Assembly: GCA_001179505.1 (NCBI GenBank) | Contig: CDMY01000238.1 | Span: 85,278 to 149,277, forward strand | Length of the DNA: 64,000 bases | Direction: 5' to 3' | Source of the DNA: Vitrella brassicaformis | Taxonomy: Eukaryota > Sar > Vitrellaceae | Part shown: positions 45,573 to 56,464 of the stretch, one piece after another | How the letters are laid out: every line of letters begins with the position of its first letter | Position numbering within the stretch: position 1 is the stretch's first letter | Program-made: the position numbers and the translations under genes | Notes under the pieces: model-generated | The model's database searches: none | Seen by the model: the letters and a program-made list of their open reading frames with translations, nothing else | What the model was told of the DNA's origin: nothing

Positions 45573-48093
45573 TCAGACGCTGATTTCGCCTGACGCGGTC
45601 AGCGGCTTTGACAGCGACCCGTAGTGCGAGAAATGCTTGTTCCACTCAGGCTTCTGGAGGTCGCTAAGCAACACCTTCTTGGACCTGGTCATCCTCTTTC
45701 GCACCTCCTGCGTCTTCATCTTCTCCGCCTTCTTGGCTGCGACGGGCGCCGTGGGTGGGCGCTTTGTGGATGCAGCCTTCTGCTTCTTTGCCTTTGCCTT
45801 TGTCTCTGCCGGGGCTGGGGCGGCGGCGGGAGCTGCCTTTGTGGCTGTCTTGAGGATCATGTCTCGGAGACCGGCGAGCCATCTCTTCTGTCCCTTGATC
45901 GAGCACACTTCCTGTGCGGTCTTCAGCCACTGCATCGCCACCGGCTTGTCCTCAGGGTTGAATCTGAAGTCGGGCTCTTTGTCAAGGACGTCCTGTATCT
46001 TTTGGAATACGTCTTGTCTCAGGTATCTGCCTTTGTCCATTTTGCCAATGGGCGCCTTGCTACTAATCCCCAGCCATTTGTTGAGGCGGTTCATGAGCCT
46101 CTGGTACTCGTCAGTGTCGCCAAAGAGCTCTGCACACATACACGTCAACGATATGCGTAAGAGAGAGGAACATTGCCACAGCCCTTGTGTCCAACTCACT
46201 CACCCTTGCTCATGACCTCTCGCAGATTGTCGTCATTCAACACGTCCGACCAGATATCCAGAGCTTCTTGTTCGTTGTCCTTGTCGAGAGACATGCTCCT
46301 GCTGTGCATGAGACATGACTTGCGGACATTGTAGATGTAGATCTCGACCTCGTCAAGCCGCTTCTTGATGGCTGCAGAATCGCCAGAAGACGGCAACACG
46401 TCGCGCATATGGTAAAGGATAGTAGAGGCATGCCTGCAGGCAGCGAAGCGTGCATGGGGTAGAAGAGACGAGCGAAGAGTTTTGAAGGCTGACTCACTCG
46501 CCAGCTCTTGCGCCGTCGGGTGCGCCGGTGACGAAGCACGAGGGGCGTTCGAGGTCGTTTCCTGGGGTGTGTTCCGTGTAGGCGAAGTCGAGCATCTAAA
46601 GCGAGCATACGGTGCAATATACCCATCCACCGGGGACGGAAGGTGGGCCACTACACGTAGTCCTTCCTTACCTGCAGCTCAGCCGGCCGCAAGTGCGTCC
46701 AGAAGTAAGACTTCTGCACAAAGTTGAGGTCTCAGGGCACAAGCATTCGTGTTTTGGTGCATCTACTGGCTTGTCAGGATTTTCCACGGTGTATTCCTTT
46801 GACGGGGCGCCTTTTGTGGAGTCGTGCGTTTTCAGCCAGACGTTATCCCAATGCGCATCACAGTGCTCAATGCCAAGCTCCAGTACCTTCAGGAAGCCGT
46901 CTGCTATGAGAGCCAGCACCCACTCTCCGAAGAGCATGTTGACGTCCTCTCCGCCCACCTTCACCGTCACCGTTTCCACCAGTATGTTCCTCAGGCGCTT
47001 CTCGTCATCGAGTAGGTCACTGATCGGGATGCTGACCAGCTTCTGCATGACGAAAAGGTCGACGCCACTGGGAAGGGACTTTTTGCCGGACTCAGTGGGT
47101 GTGTAGTATTTGGGGATGCTGGGGATGGTGTTGCGCTTTTTGGGGTCTGAGTACATCGGACCCCACTCCTTCCACAGCTCACGATACACTGCAAAGGGAC
47201 ACGCACAAGCCGACAAATCCATGTCGATATGTGTCTCCCGGCTTCGCAACCGATCTTGTTGCTAACTCTGCTTTCTGCCAGCCAGGAGACACACAACACA
47301 AGACAACACAATCCAATACACATGATACAAACAATGCACAGACACGTGACGGTCAGCGTGTGTGCGTGCTGACTCGTGTGCGAAGAAGTGCTCGAAAGAG
47401 GGATCAGGCCTGCACACGCAGAGACGTGTGGCACACTCATCCCCTCCTCGAACAAAGAGACACTACCTTGGCACTTTGATGGCAACTGGGATGTGAGGCC
47501 CTTGGGGAAGCGGCGTGTTTTCGAGCTCGTAGAACCCATCTGCATTCGCACAACCGTGCTGGTCATGAAGGAGACAAGCTTCGTGTTCGCCAGCCCACCG
47601 TGCCCAATGAGAGCGAAGATAGCGATGCCTTGCTCCCCCTCTTCGCCGCTGGTCTTGAGGAGGTACTTCTGTCCGTCGGCCTCGATGCTGCCGTCTTGAC
47701 CACTGTACTTAATGGCTTTTCGATTCTGCCCTTTCCAGAATGCCACGATCTCCTCGTTGCTGGGCTTGGTGTGATCCGCCTGCAGACAGACAGACGGACA
47801 GACAGACAGAGACAAATGCGAGTGACTGGCAGCATGCCTACGTCGTGGTCTCTCAGCATACCTTCTCGAACTCGCAATAGACAACGTCAGCGCTGCAGAC
47901 CTATTGTGAAGCCACGAGCAGAGGAGCATCACAAGCATCTGAGTAAGCAGTCCAGCTGTCTGTCTGATACCTTTTGGATCATCCTGATCTCCTTGTAATC
48001 AAAGGCCGGCGGCTCAGATGACTCCGGATCCGTCACATTCAGCTGCGGGAATCTCATGCTGACGGCCTCCACTGCAAGGTGCCTGCCCCTCAT
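45573..48093 (-). CDS. Divergent kinase-fold-like protein
   Basis: Exons run leftwards from ATG 48093 (MRGRHLAVEAVSMRFPQLNV). A segment EEIVAFWKGQNRKAIKYSGQ is followed by GIAIFALIGHGGLANTKLV and a large exon (about 47190-46735) with LGIEHCDAHWDNVWLKT. After two more splices comes MLDFAYTEHTPGNDLE. HCDAHWDN fits the catalytic-loop pattern HxDxHxxN of ABC1/UbiB- and aminoglycoside-phosphotransferase-like kinases, and LDFA sits where the metal-binding DFG would be. The remainder is helical (NEQEALDIWSDVLNDDNLRE, YQRLMNRLNKWLGI) with a basic Ala/Lys-rich C-terminal tail ending GEISV. The glycine loop and Lys are not obvious, so activity is uncertain. The N-terminal domain is unrecognised. Confidence 0.6.
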
Positions 48094-48319
48094 GGCGGAT
48101 GAGTGGACGCTGACACACAGCAGCTAGCAGAGGATAGAGGCGACAGCCGCCACACGCATCATGAGCACTTGCGCCATTGATGTCGTCCAGATTTCGCCAG
48201 ATTAACTCAAAGAATGCCCTTCGTGCTGTAATGAGGATGCTCTGTGGGAGGAGACTGCCCCGAGACGCCCCCCCTTAGGCCCCCCCAGGCCTGCGAAACG
48301 GAATATAATGATGATTGAT
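48094..48319. other. Upstream region of the kinase-like gene
   Basis: This contains a C/G-run (CGCCCCCCCTTAGGCCCCCCCAGG around 48266-48292). No coding exon is seen. It should hold the promoter and 5' UTR of the minus-strand gene. Confidence 0.35.
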
Positions 48320-48877
48320 CAACGTTGTGGGCTGTGGCGGATGGCGCACAGTCACCGGCATGGCGGGTCCATTCTCACGGATCGCACGACGTGTTCATCG
48401 ATCCACTCGAGCCCTTCGCAACTCCAGCCATTCATCTCACGTGTTGCAGTGTCCCCCACACACATCACACACTCCCTGACGCATCCACACACATCGGACC
48501 GCTCGCTGCACACTCAGATGGACAGGCAGGCAGGCAGGCAGACAGCGACAGAGCGACTGGGTTGCCACACACAGTGAGTGTTGTCATAGTGTGCGTGTGT
48601 GCAGCAAGGGATGAGTCGGGCAGTGCCGTGTTGTGTGTTTGGTGGGTAAGAGCGATGAGTTCCTGGCTGATGGCGTGGAGGCGCTGGCCTTCTCGCGATG
48701 CGGTGCACTGCTGAGCGATCGGCAGCACATCGACGCCATCAGAAAGAGACAGCGACTCCCACCCACCCAGCCATACAGAATCGAATCGCCATTCCCCCGT
48801 TGGCCTGACTGCACCCATGACGACCACACGCCCGACAGACAGACAGACAGACAGACAGACAGGCCAACAAACGAAAC
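48320..48877 (+). repeat. Segmental duplication, copy 1
   Basis: About 558 bases starting CAACGTTGTGGGCT and ending CAGGCCAACAAACGAAAC match 50049-50607 nearly throughout, with scattered substitutions and a few short indels. Both include ACGTGTTCATCGATCCACTC, the (GGCA)n run, GAGCGATGAGTTCCTGGCTG and the (CAGA)n run. No complete gene is carried; a short frame is preserved on each strand but without supporting splice structure. Confidence 0.85.
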
Positions 48878-50048
48878 CCATGCATATCCGTGTGCTCGTG
48901 TAATGTAATGTGATGTGTTGGATCGTCTCCCCTCTACCCCTCCCCCAGAACGTTGTCAGGCTGGTCGGTCGTTGGGGCATACATGCGTGAGAGAGAACGA
49001 ACATGGGGAAGGAGAGAGGACGGCATGGGGGAGGGGCAGAGAAGCGGGCGAAAGTGGTAGCTAGACAAAACTGCTGTGTGTGCTGTGCTGTATGGGAAAA
49101 GAGCGGTCTTGTGTTGGGTGGTTTAAAACGAGGCAGTCAAACAAGGAAGCGAGCCACGAATCCATCCATCCATCCAGCCAAAATATCAGCGATGGTGTGT
49201 GGGTGGTGTGTGGGTGGGGTGTGGCGGGATAGAACAGGATAGCAGCAAAGGCTGGTCAGCACAGCTTAGATAGATAGATAGATATATAGGTAGGTATACG
49301 TATGTCTTCACGTATGCAAGACAATCCATAGGATAGGACGGGGCATGGCATCAGTCAGATTGGTAGGTAGGGATCAATCATGCACCACCGACAAATGCAT
49401 TGCAGACATCACGCCGCGGCGAGGCCATCATATCATCAGCAACCCACAATCAGTCAATCCACACGCAAGACGTTGACAAGGCGGACAGCCAGGCGAAGAA
49501 AGTGGCGTTGGTGTGTGTGTTGGTTTGAACACATCCCTCTCTCTCTCTCATCATCAGTCAGGCGTCCAGCTATATCCACGATGGAAAACAGCCAGCCGAG
49601 CAGTTAACAGCATCCATCCATCCATCCATTTAAGCCATGGCGCCAATTCGATCAGCGCCTCCCTCCCTCCCTCCCTCCCTCTTCGGCCCCTTGTATCAGT
49701 TCTCTGCGTATGTGTGGGCGTGTGCCGATTGTGTTGTGTTGTGGATTGGCGTCTCTGTGTGATCTGACTGACTTGTCTGCTCCTACGAGCTATGGCTATC
49801 CTATCACCACACGCAGGCCATTAAATATGAAATCACAACACACCCACACGACTGGCCGACCGATACACACATACAGCACAAAGGAGGCCGGCCCACCAAA
49901 GAAACACAGGGATGATAGCCGTCACACAAGCAAAGCCACGAGAGGGAGAGGGAGGGAGGGGGCGACAAGGTACACACAAGGCAAGGCCCGCCTCGTGTGG
50001 TAGAAAACGCCAAGACAGCGACACTCAGGAAAGCGGTGACCGTCAGGT
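48878..50048. repeat. Spacer of the tandem duplication, microsatellite-rich
   Basis: This holds (GATA)n at about 49269-49287, (ATCC)n runs near 49160 and 49613-49630, (CCCT)n at about 49661-49682, and at 49877-50025 a block (AAAGGAGGCCGGCCCACC through AAGACAGCGACACT) that recurs at 50887-51005. No exon is recognised. Confidence 0.55.
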
Positions 50049-50607
50049 CAACGTTGTGGGCTCGTGGCACACATCGCACAGTCACCGGCATGGCGGGTCC
50101 AATCTCACAGGTCGCACGGACGTGTTCATCGATCCACTCGAGCCATTCGCAACTCCAGCCATTCATCTCACGTGTTTTACAGTCTCCCCCACACGCACCC
50201 CACACTCTCTGACGCATTCACACACATCGGACCGCTCGCTGCACACTCAGATGGACAGGCAGGCAGGCAGGCAGACAGCGACAGAGCGACTGGGTTGCCA
50301 CACACAGTGAGTGTTGTCATAGTGTGCGTGTGTGCAGCAAGGGATGAGTCGGGCAGTGCCGTGTTGTGTGTTTGGGTAAGAGCGATGAGTTCCTGGCTGA
50401 TGGCGTGGAGGCGCTGGCCTTCTCGCGATGCGGTGCACTGCTGAGCGATCGGCAGCACATCGACCCCATCAGAAAGAGACAGCGACTCCCACCCACCCAC
50501 CCACACAGAATCGCATCGCCATTCCCCTGTTGGCCTGACTGCACCCATGACGACCACACGCCCGACAGACAGACAGACAGACAGACAGACAGGCCAACAA
50601 ACGAAAC
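50049..50607 (+). repeat. Segmental duplication, copy 2
   Basis: Second copy of the 48320-48877 segment in the same orientation. Together with the shared block at 49877-50025 and 50887-51005 it shows that a unit of up to 1.7 kb was duplicated in tandem and that the spacer then diverged or was shortened in copy 2. Confidence 0.85.
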
Positions 50608-51126
50608 GACTCTCAGCGTGCATGTGTGTGTGTGTGTGTGTGTGGGCGGTGGGTAGGTGGGGGTGGTGAGCCAGCGAATGACAGGGCAGAGACCCCGCTC
50701 AACGCCACGCCAACGCACACACACACACACACACACACAAACAGAGAAGCGCTGTGGGTGGGGGAAAAATACGAGGGAAAAGAGCCGGTGGATGGATATA
50801 CGACACCACACACACGAGGGGACGGGGTCCGTTACAAGTGTGTCGTGTTGCCGACGCACTCATCGACATGCACTTAAAAACCCCCGCACAAAGGAGGCCG
50901 GCCCACCGAAGAACCACAGGATAACAGCCGTCACACAAGCCAAGCCACAAGAGGGAGAAAAAGGAGGACAAGGTACACACAAGGAAAAGCCAAGACAGCG
51001 ACACTGTACTGCACTGCGAGAGAGAGGACATCAGCCAGCCATTCGTCAAGACATCCGCCATCCATCGCCCAACCGACGCGAACACACAGTACCACACCTC
51101 CCCACTCCCCCCCTCCCTGCCCTCGT
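50608..51126. other. 3' flank of the coiled-coil gene with duplicated block
   Basis: This contains (TG)n at about 50621-50643, (CA)n at about 50716-50739 and the second copy of the duplicated block (50887-51005). No coding exon; it probably includes the 3' UTR of the minus-strand gene that stops at 51127. Confidence 0.4.
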
Positions 51127-51714
51127 CTACACGCTGTACTTGATGGTGGTGTCGTCCCTGCAGCCGGCCGTCGTGTGGGAGGGCAGGTCGCTGGCCGGCC
51201 GTCGGGGAGGGCCGCTGATGGCGATGAGAGTGGGGCCGAGCCGACGCCGTCGTCGGGTGCAGGAATGGCAGAACCGGAAGGCTCCCTTGAGTTTGTTCCA
51301 CCAGGTCGCCGCCTCTCGGGGGTAGCTGGTGTACTGCACGCCCTCGTCCGTCCAGCAGCTTGCACGGCAGATGGTCGACATGACCAAACCGTCTGATGCA
51401 CACACAACACACACACATACACAGTGGCGTGCAGCAGCTGAGGTGTATTGCCCACTTACCGTCGCTAATCGTGTCGCTGTCCGTCTCGCCCTCTGCAGCC
51501 TCCTGCAGTTCTTCCAGGAGACTCACAGGAGGGCCGTCTTGGTCCGCCTGCACGGCGGCCTCGGCCGTCGGCACAGCCGGCGTGGTGGAGATCCTCTTGT
51601 CCTCGGGCTCCATGGCTGGGATTCCGTCGGCCTTGCCGATGAGAGGCGGAGGCGCAGTTCTGGTCGCGGTGTGCGATGCTGCATTATCGGCAGACGCACA
51701 CACACAGAGCCCTT

Positions 51715-51753
<39 letters not shown>

Positions 51754-52950
51754 TGGGGGAAGGAAGCATACGGTCGGTGCACTTGGCCGGCTGGTGGTGG
51801 TCTTCTGGGACACTCTCCATGGTGCTCCTCGTACGCAACAGGGGCTCCATGGCGGTCGCGGAGGGGTCGGTGAAGGCGGCGGTGCTCGCGACAGACATAC
51901 GGCGGATGTGGTCTTCGTGTTGCCTGCATGACACACAGCAGCCAAGGCGGCATGCCAGGGGCCATGGCAGAGAAATGTCGCATGTGTGCAGTGCGTGCCC
52001 TCCTCACGTGTGCAGCTTATAGGTGTTGTCGCGGAGGATACCGAGCTGTTTGCCGTGGGTGTCCATCTTGTCCACGACGGCGCCAACCCGCCGGTCAAGT
52101 GCGCCCAAGGAGGCCTCAATCCCCTCGAACATCTCAAGGACACGCCTGACACACCCAAGGTACACAAGGCACGACAAATGCTCCCATAGACTCTCTCCCG
52201 TGTGTTGTCTGTCGCCTACTCGTTATGGAGATCCCTGTGTGCCGTTATGGTCGCCATGGCAGACCCCACAGTCTTGTCGAGCCGCGCCAGTGCGGCCGCG
52301 ATGCTGGCGGTGCCCTCCAGCTCATCGACCTTGTTCCTGAGGAAGCACACACATGAATGAAGCCGACGATGTGATGCATGTGAGTGGCCCGACTAGCTGG
52401 CTTACATGAGCTGTCCGTTCGTGGTCGTGAGCTCGGCATTCTTGCGCTTCAGCTCGCGGACCATTCCCTTGAGGCCCTCCTCGTCGCTGCCGCTGGCCTC
52501 CCCCTCCCCCTGAGGCACCCTGTCTCTTGGGCTCAACAGTTTTGCCGCTCGAGGGGACACAAACGGCGACACGCGCTGGGCCCTCCGGTTGGCCTGCACG
52601 ACATCCTCCAGGAGATGGGTGAGGTTGTCGATGCTCGCCGTCAATTTCGCCGTCAGCCGCTGGGTGGCCGTGGCGCTGGGCTGCGATATGCGCTCGTCAT
52701 CCGGCGTGGAGGAGTGTGATGGGCGACGCGGGGCGTGGCTGATGTCTAGAGGGGGGATGGCTGGGCGGGCGGCTGATGGAGCGGATGAGGGCGACGAAGC
52801 GGGTGAGGGCGACGACGCGGGCGAGGGCGACGACGGCTGCTTAGGCAAAAACGCCTGAACACACAGACAGCATCAACACACGCGAATGAAGGGAGAACCT
52901 GATGCGTCAAGATCCGGTCCTCTCACCCGCTTGTCGACGGTCTCGTCCAT
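51127..52950 (-). CDS. Uncharacterised coiled-coil protein
   Basis: ATG at 52950 (MDETVDKR), then a Ser/Pro-rich exon (SSPSPASSPSPASS, 52853-52408) leading into helices TQRLTAKLTASIDNLTHLLE and GLKGMVRELKRKNAELTTTN. Next exons give NKVDELEGTASIAAALARLD and LEMFEGIEASLGALDRRVGA, heptad-like coiled coils, then MSVASTAAFTDPSATAMEPL, an acidic linker (LLEELQEAAEGETDSD) and a last exon VMSTICRASCWTDEGVQYTS ... FRFCHSCTRRRRRLGPTLIA ending IKYSV. Six or seven exons join with plausible GT-AG borders. One intron (about 51700-51770) is a composite (TC)n(TG)n tract. No enzyme motif. A scaffold or cytoskeletal role is only a guess. Confidence 0.62.
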
Positions 52951-53390
52951 CCTTATGGGCCTCAGGCGGCGCTAAGAGAGCCGTACGGCTTCTCGGGTGG
53001 CGTGGCTCCTGCCTTCTTGTCTGGTGGTGGTGGGCTGGTGGCGAAAAGCCCTGAAGGGCTCGACGTGACGCAAAGGCCGCAAAAGCAAAGGTGCCAAACA
53101 CTACGGCGTCAGGCTGGAGCTCAAGTCACGGAATCCCGTGCACGAGCTCACATGCCAGAGCTGGAGGAGCTCATTGTCGGAGGTGATGGATGATTCATTG
53201 TGAGGCGGGGGGCAACAGAGCAAAAGCCCAACGGCCCTCGGTGTGAACGAACGAAGATCGACGATCCACTGGCGGGAGAGATCCTGTTGAACCGGCCCCG
53301 CGTTGGCTTCTGTTGGGGTCCCCGCGACAGATGCGTGCAGAGCTCCGTGAGGCCTCGACGAGTCCGTCTCATGCAAAGCTTTGCAGGACG
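52951..53390. promoter_or_regulatory. Divergent intergenic region
   Basis: There are 440 bases between divergent starts. No ORF of coding character, no TATA box, no repeat. Confidence 0.35.
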
Positions 53391-55247
53391 ATGGATGGCA
53401 CCGCCACTCAGGTGAGAGGACGAGCAGCCTCCAGGCCAGGCAAAGCAGAGCACGTGAACCATCATGGCGTGAATCATCGTGTGTGCTGTCTGCGTGTGAT
53501 TGTGTGTTGTCATTCGGTCTCGTGCAGATGAGTGAAATGGGCACGAGGGATCAGCTGCTCAAACAGATTCAGGCCTATCAGGCGAATCAGGCCAGGGTAG
53601 GTAACCAACACACTCACTCAGTCACTCATTCAGTGCATCCGTCGCTCATCGGTTGCTTTGTGTTGTTTGTGTGTGCTGTGGTGTGCAGGTCAACAATGGC
53701 ATCGGCCGACTCACTCAGATGGACACCGCTATGATCACACCACTGGTGCGGCCAGACTGCCACACAATGACAGCACAAAGGACTCTGTGTCATGCTCTCT
53801 GTGTCAGATGGTGGCCAATGTCAGTCGTCAACTCGCCAAGGAATCGGCCCGTCTGGCCCAGCTGGCGGACAACATCGACTCGACCATCGCACTAACAACA
53901 CACACCCACACACAGGTGAGAGGGAGACCACACAATCACACACACAGCTGCCTGTGTGTCTTTCTGTGTGTCGTCAGGCTCGACGGCTGCACGTGTCTGA
54001 CATTCCCGCCGAGCCGATGAGCATCGTCCTGGCCGCTTCAAGCCTCACGACCGTCGGCCGCTTCAAGGGGACAGCCCGCCACTTCAGAAACGCCCTGCGG
54101 CCCATCATCCGCCGTATTCGGCTGCCGAAGGCCATCGAGGTGGCGGGGGTGGGCGGTGTGGTGCAGTTCGACGATCAGCTGAGCCATGGCGATGTGATGA
54201 AGGCCATGTGGGTGATGGAGGAGAGGGGCGAGGGCGGCTGGGGGGAGGTGGCCGACACACTCAGATTCGCTGAGCATTGGGGCCATTGTCAGCTGCCGGT
54301 CACTGTGGGTGCCGGAGATCTGCAGACACACGCCACCAAGGCGGTTCGCACCACACACACGAGATGGGAGGCAATGGGACAGTGAGTGAATGGCTCTTTG
54401 TCTGTGTGTGTTGGGTGCAGGCCTACTTATCGCTGCCCCGTTTCTGTGCCCGGTGGATGCTCGTCGGCCGCCGTGTGACCTTCTGCCGCCCCAACGGCCA
54501 GCATGACGGCACACTCCAGCTCCGCCACAACAACGAGCTACGCCTCATCCGCAACGAGCCCAACTTCGCCATCGTCATCAACCCGCCCCTCCCCCTCCCC
54601 AACAGCCCCGTCCATCCCTTCTCGCAGCACCCCTTCCAGCAACACGCCAAGCCCCACGACCCGCCAGTCCGCAGCCGCATTACGTGGCACCCTAGTGTGG
54701 GCTGGACGACGGTCGCTGCCAACGACGGGGTCGTTTTCTCATCTGCGAGTTCCCTGCTGAAGAGCCTGATCGTGGTTCACCGGGTGCTGGCTGTGGGCGG
54801 CATGTCCCAGTCGCCACCAATGGCGGTAGACCGGTAAGTGGACGGATGAAGAGGGCAGGTCGCTCACGCCATGTGTCAAAATGTGTGTCAGGAGTGCGCG
54901 TGGAGGTTATCTGGATGGCGTGCTGACTCGATCACCTCACACGCCCCTTGACGACTGCTCACACGTGATGGCACACGAGGTGGTCGGTGGGATGTGTAGG
55001 CAATCGCATTGGCTGACATCATCAAACGACCCGTTCATCGCATGGATTGCCATGCGCATCCCTCCAGGCGACAACCAGAACGGTACGCTTACACGTAAGA
55101 GACCAGCAAACCCACAACACCCCCATGCTGTCGTGGTGTCTGATTTTGTGCTCATGGCTGCGTGCAGTAGAGGTCACCATCAATACCAGCGAGGCGCCAG
55201 CAGCAGGTGTGGCCAATGACGAGCCTTCGCCCAGCGATTCCCCCTGA
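53391..55247 (+). CDS. Uncharacterised protein with weak F-box-like segment
   Basis: The first exon gives MDGTATQ and splices at 53412 to MSEMGTRDQLLKQIQAYQAN. Short exons continue a helical N-terminus (GIGRLTQMDTAMITPL, VANVSRQLAKESARLAQLAD). The long exon from about 53978 has RRLHVSDIPAEPMSIVLAAS then SLTTVGRFKGTARHFRNAL, which recalls the two helices of an F-box (LP-E ... R ... R-FRN) but lacks strong matches. It continues with a Trp-rich strand region (HGDVMKAMWVMEERGEGGWG, RWMLVGRRVTFCRPNGQHDG, ITWHPSVGWTTVAANDG) and short exons ending SEAPAAGVANDEPSPSDSP at 55247. Function unknown. The N-terminal helices may be a coiled coil. Confidence 0.62.
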
Positions 55248-56464
55248 CGGCCGCCAAGGCCCGTCTCGTCCTCGGCCCCATCGCGTCCATCGTCCTCGAC
55301 CGCCAGGCACCATAGACAGGAGGTGAGGGCCACACACATGATGCAGAGAACCTGCTCTATGTATATGCTGTATGTTGGTGTGTGTTCTGTAGGGCGGCTG
55401 GCTGACGTCAAGGAAAGACACACAAGTTGAAGTAGCTGACTGTCTGGTGGGCGAGGGGGCCAGCGGACTGGTGTGTGGTGGTGTCTGCATTGTATCTGTT
55501 GGCTGCATGTCGGCATGGCAGTGACAATGGACACATCCGTGGACACATTTGTGTGTGTACAGAGACAGAAGTGTGCGTGTGACATCCGTAATGCCCGTCG
55601 TCATTGCCAGACTGTGTGAAGGGATCGTCGTCAAAGCCAGTGCGGATGACCGAAGCATTCCAGTCATTTGTGTCCCAGACGTCTCTGTCACGCACTCGCG
55701 CCACTCTCACAGAAACATATACAAAGCGGCAAGATCGAGACATACAATTCGAGCCCACCACGAATATAAAATGCAGGCAACGATTCCATTTAGATCCATC
55801 AGTCAGTCGCCGTGGCGACTGCTTCGTTGCTAAACCCCTGTTGTCTGTGTGCGCGTAATGCCCTGGAGCAGCTGCACGTATACCCATGTGTGTGTATGTA
55901 TGTGTGTTCTGCATCGCGTGTCTGTCTATACGTTTGATGCCGCCACGTCAGCTGTCATCTTGGCCACCTCCTGATGGCATCCAGAAGACGCAGACAGACA
56001 GACAGACAGACCGACCGACGGAAGATGACGGCTCATCCATTCTTGACAAAGACAGATGAGATGGCTTGTGTCGACATAGGCATGCATTCATACACACGAC
56101 TGCGTCACCCATCATGCACTGAGACACGCACCTGTAGGCAGACACGGGGGTAGAGAAAACAGCACACAGGCAGACAGCGGCATTCCCCCATCGATGCCCC
56201 CCCCCCCACCCCCCCACCCACACACACACACACACTGGGTCGTTCTCACAAGCAAGCAGGCAGGCTGGCTGTGAATGACCCAAGGTGCCACTCATGTGTC
56301 TTGTCACTCACTCATCCGCAGATGCACGCAGCCGCAGACATGGAGAGGGGCAAAGAGGCAGGAACGTACAATACAGATCGACCCACGATAGACCGTCTGA
56401 GTGAGTCTCATGGCCGGCCATCAAAACCATCGACCATCTCATGCCATGCCCGGTGCCAACTTTG
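55248..56464. other. Convergent intergenic stretch
   Basis: These 1.2 kb lie between two 3' ends. They hold (CAGA)n at 55992-56010, a poly-C tract at about 56196-56217 and (CA)n at about 56218-56234. No coding exon or RNA gene is recognised. Confidence 0.4.

Noticed and set aside
48465-49004. Open frames in both copies of the segmental duplication
   Set aside because: They contain translated CA/GA repeats, show no consistent splice structure and match no family I know; conservation is explained by the recent duplication.
56196-56234. Poly-C/(CA)n tract as a structured RNA
   Set aside because: A simple-sequence tract with no complementary partner nearby.
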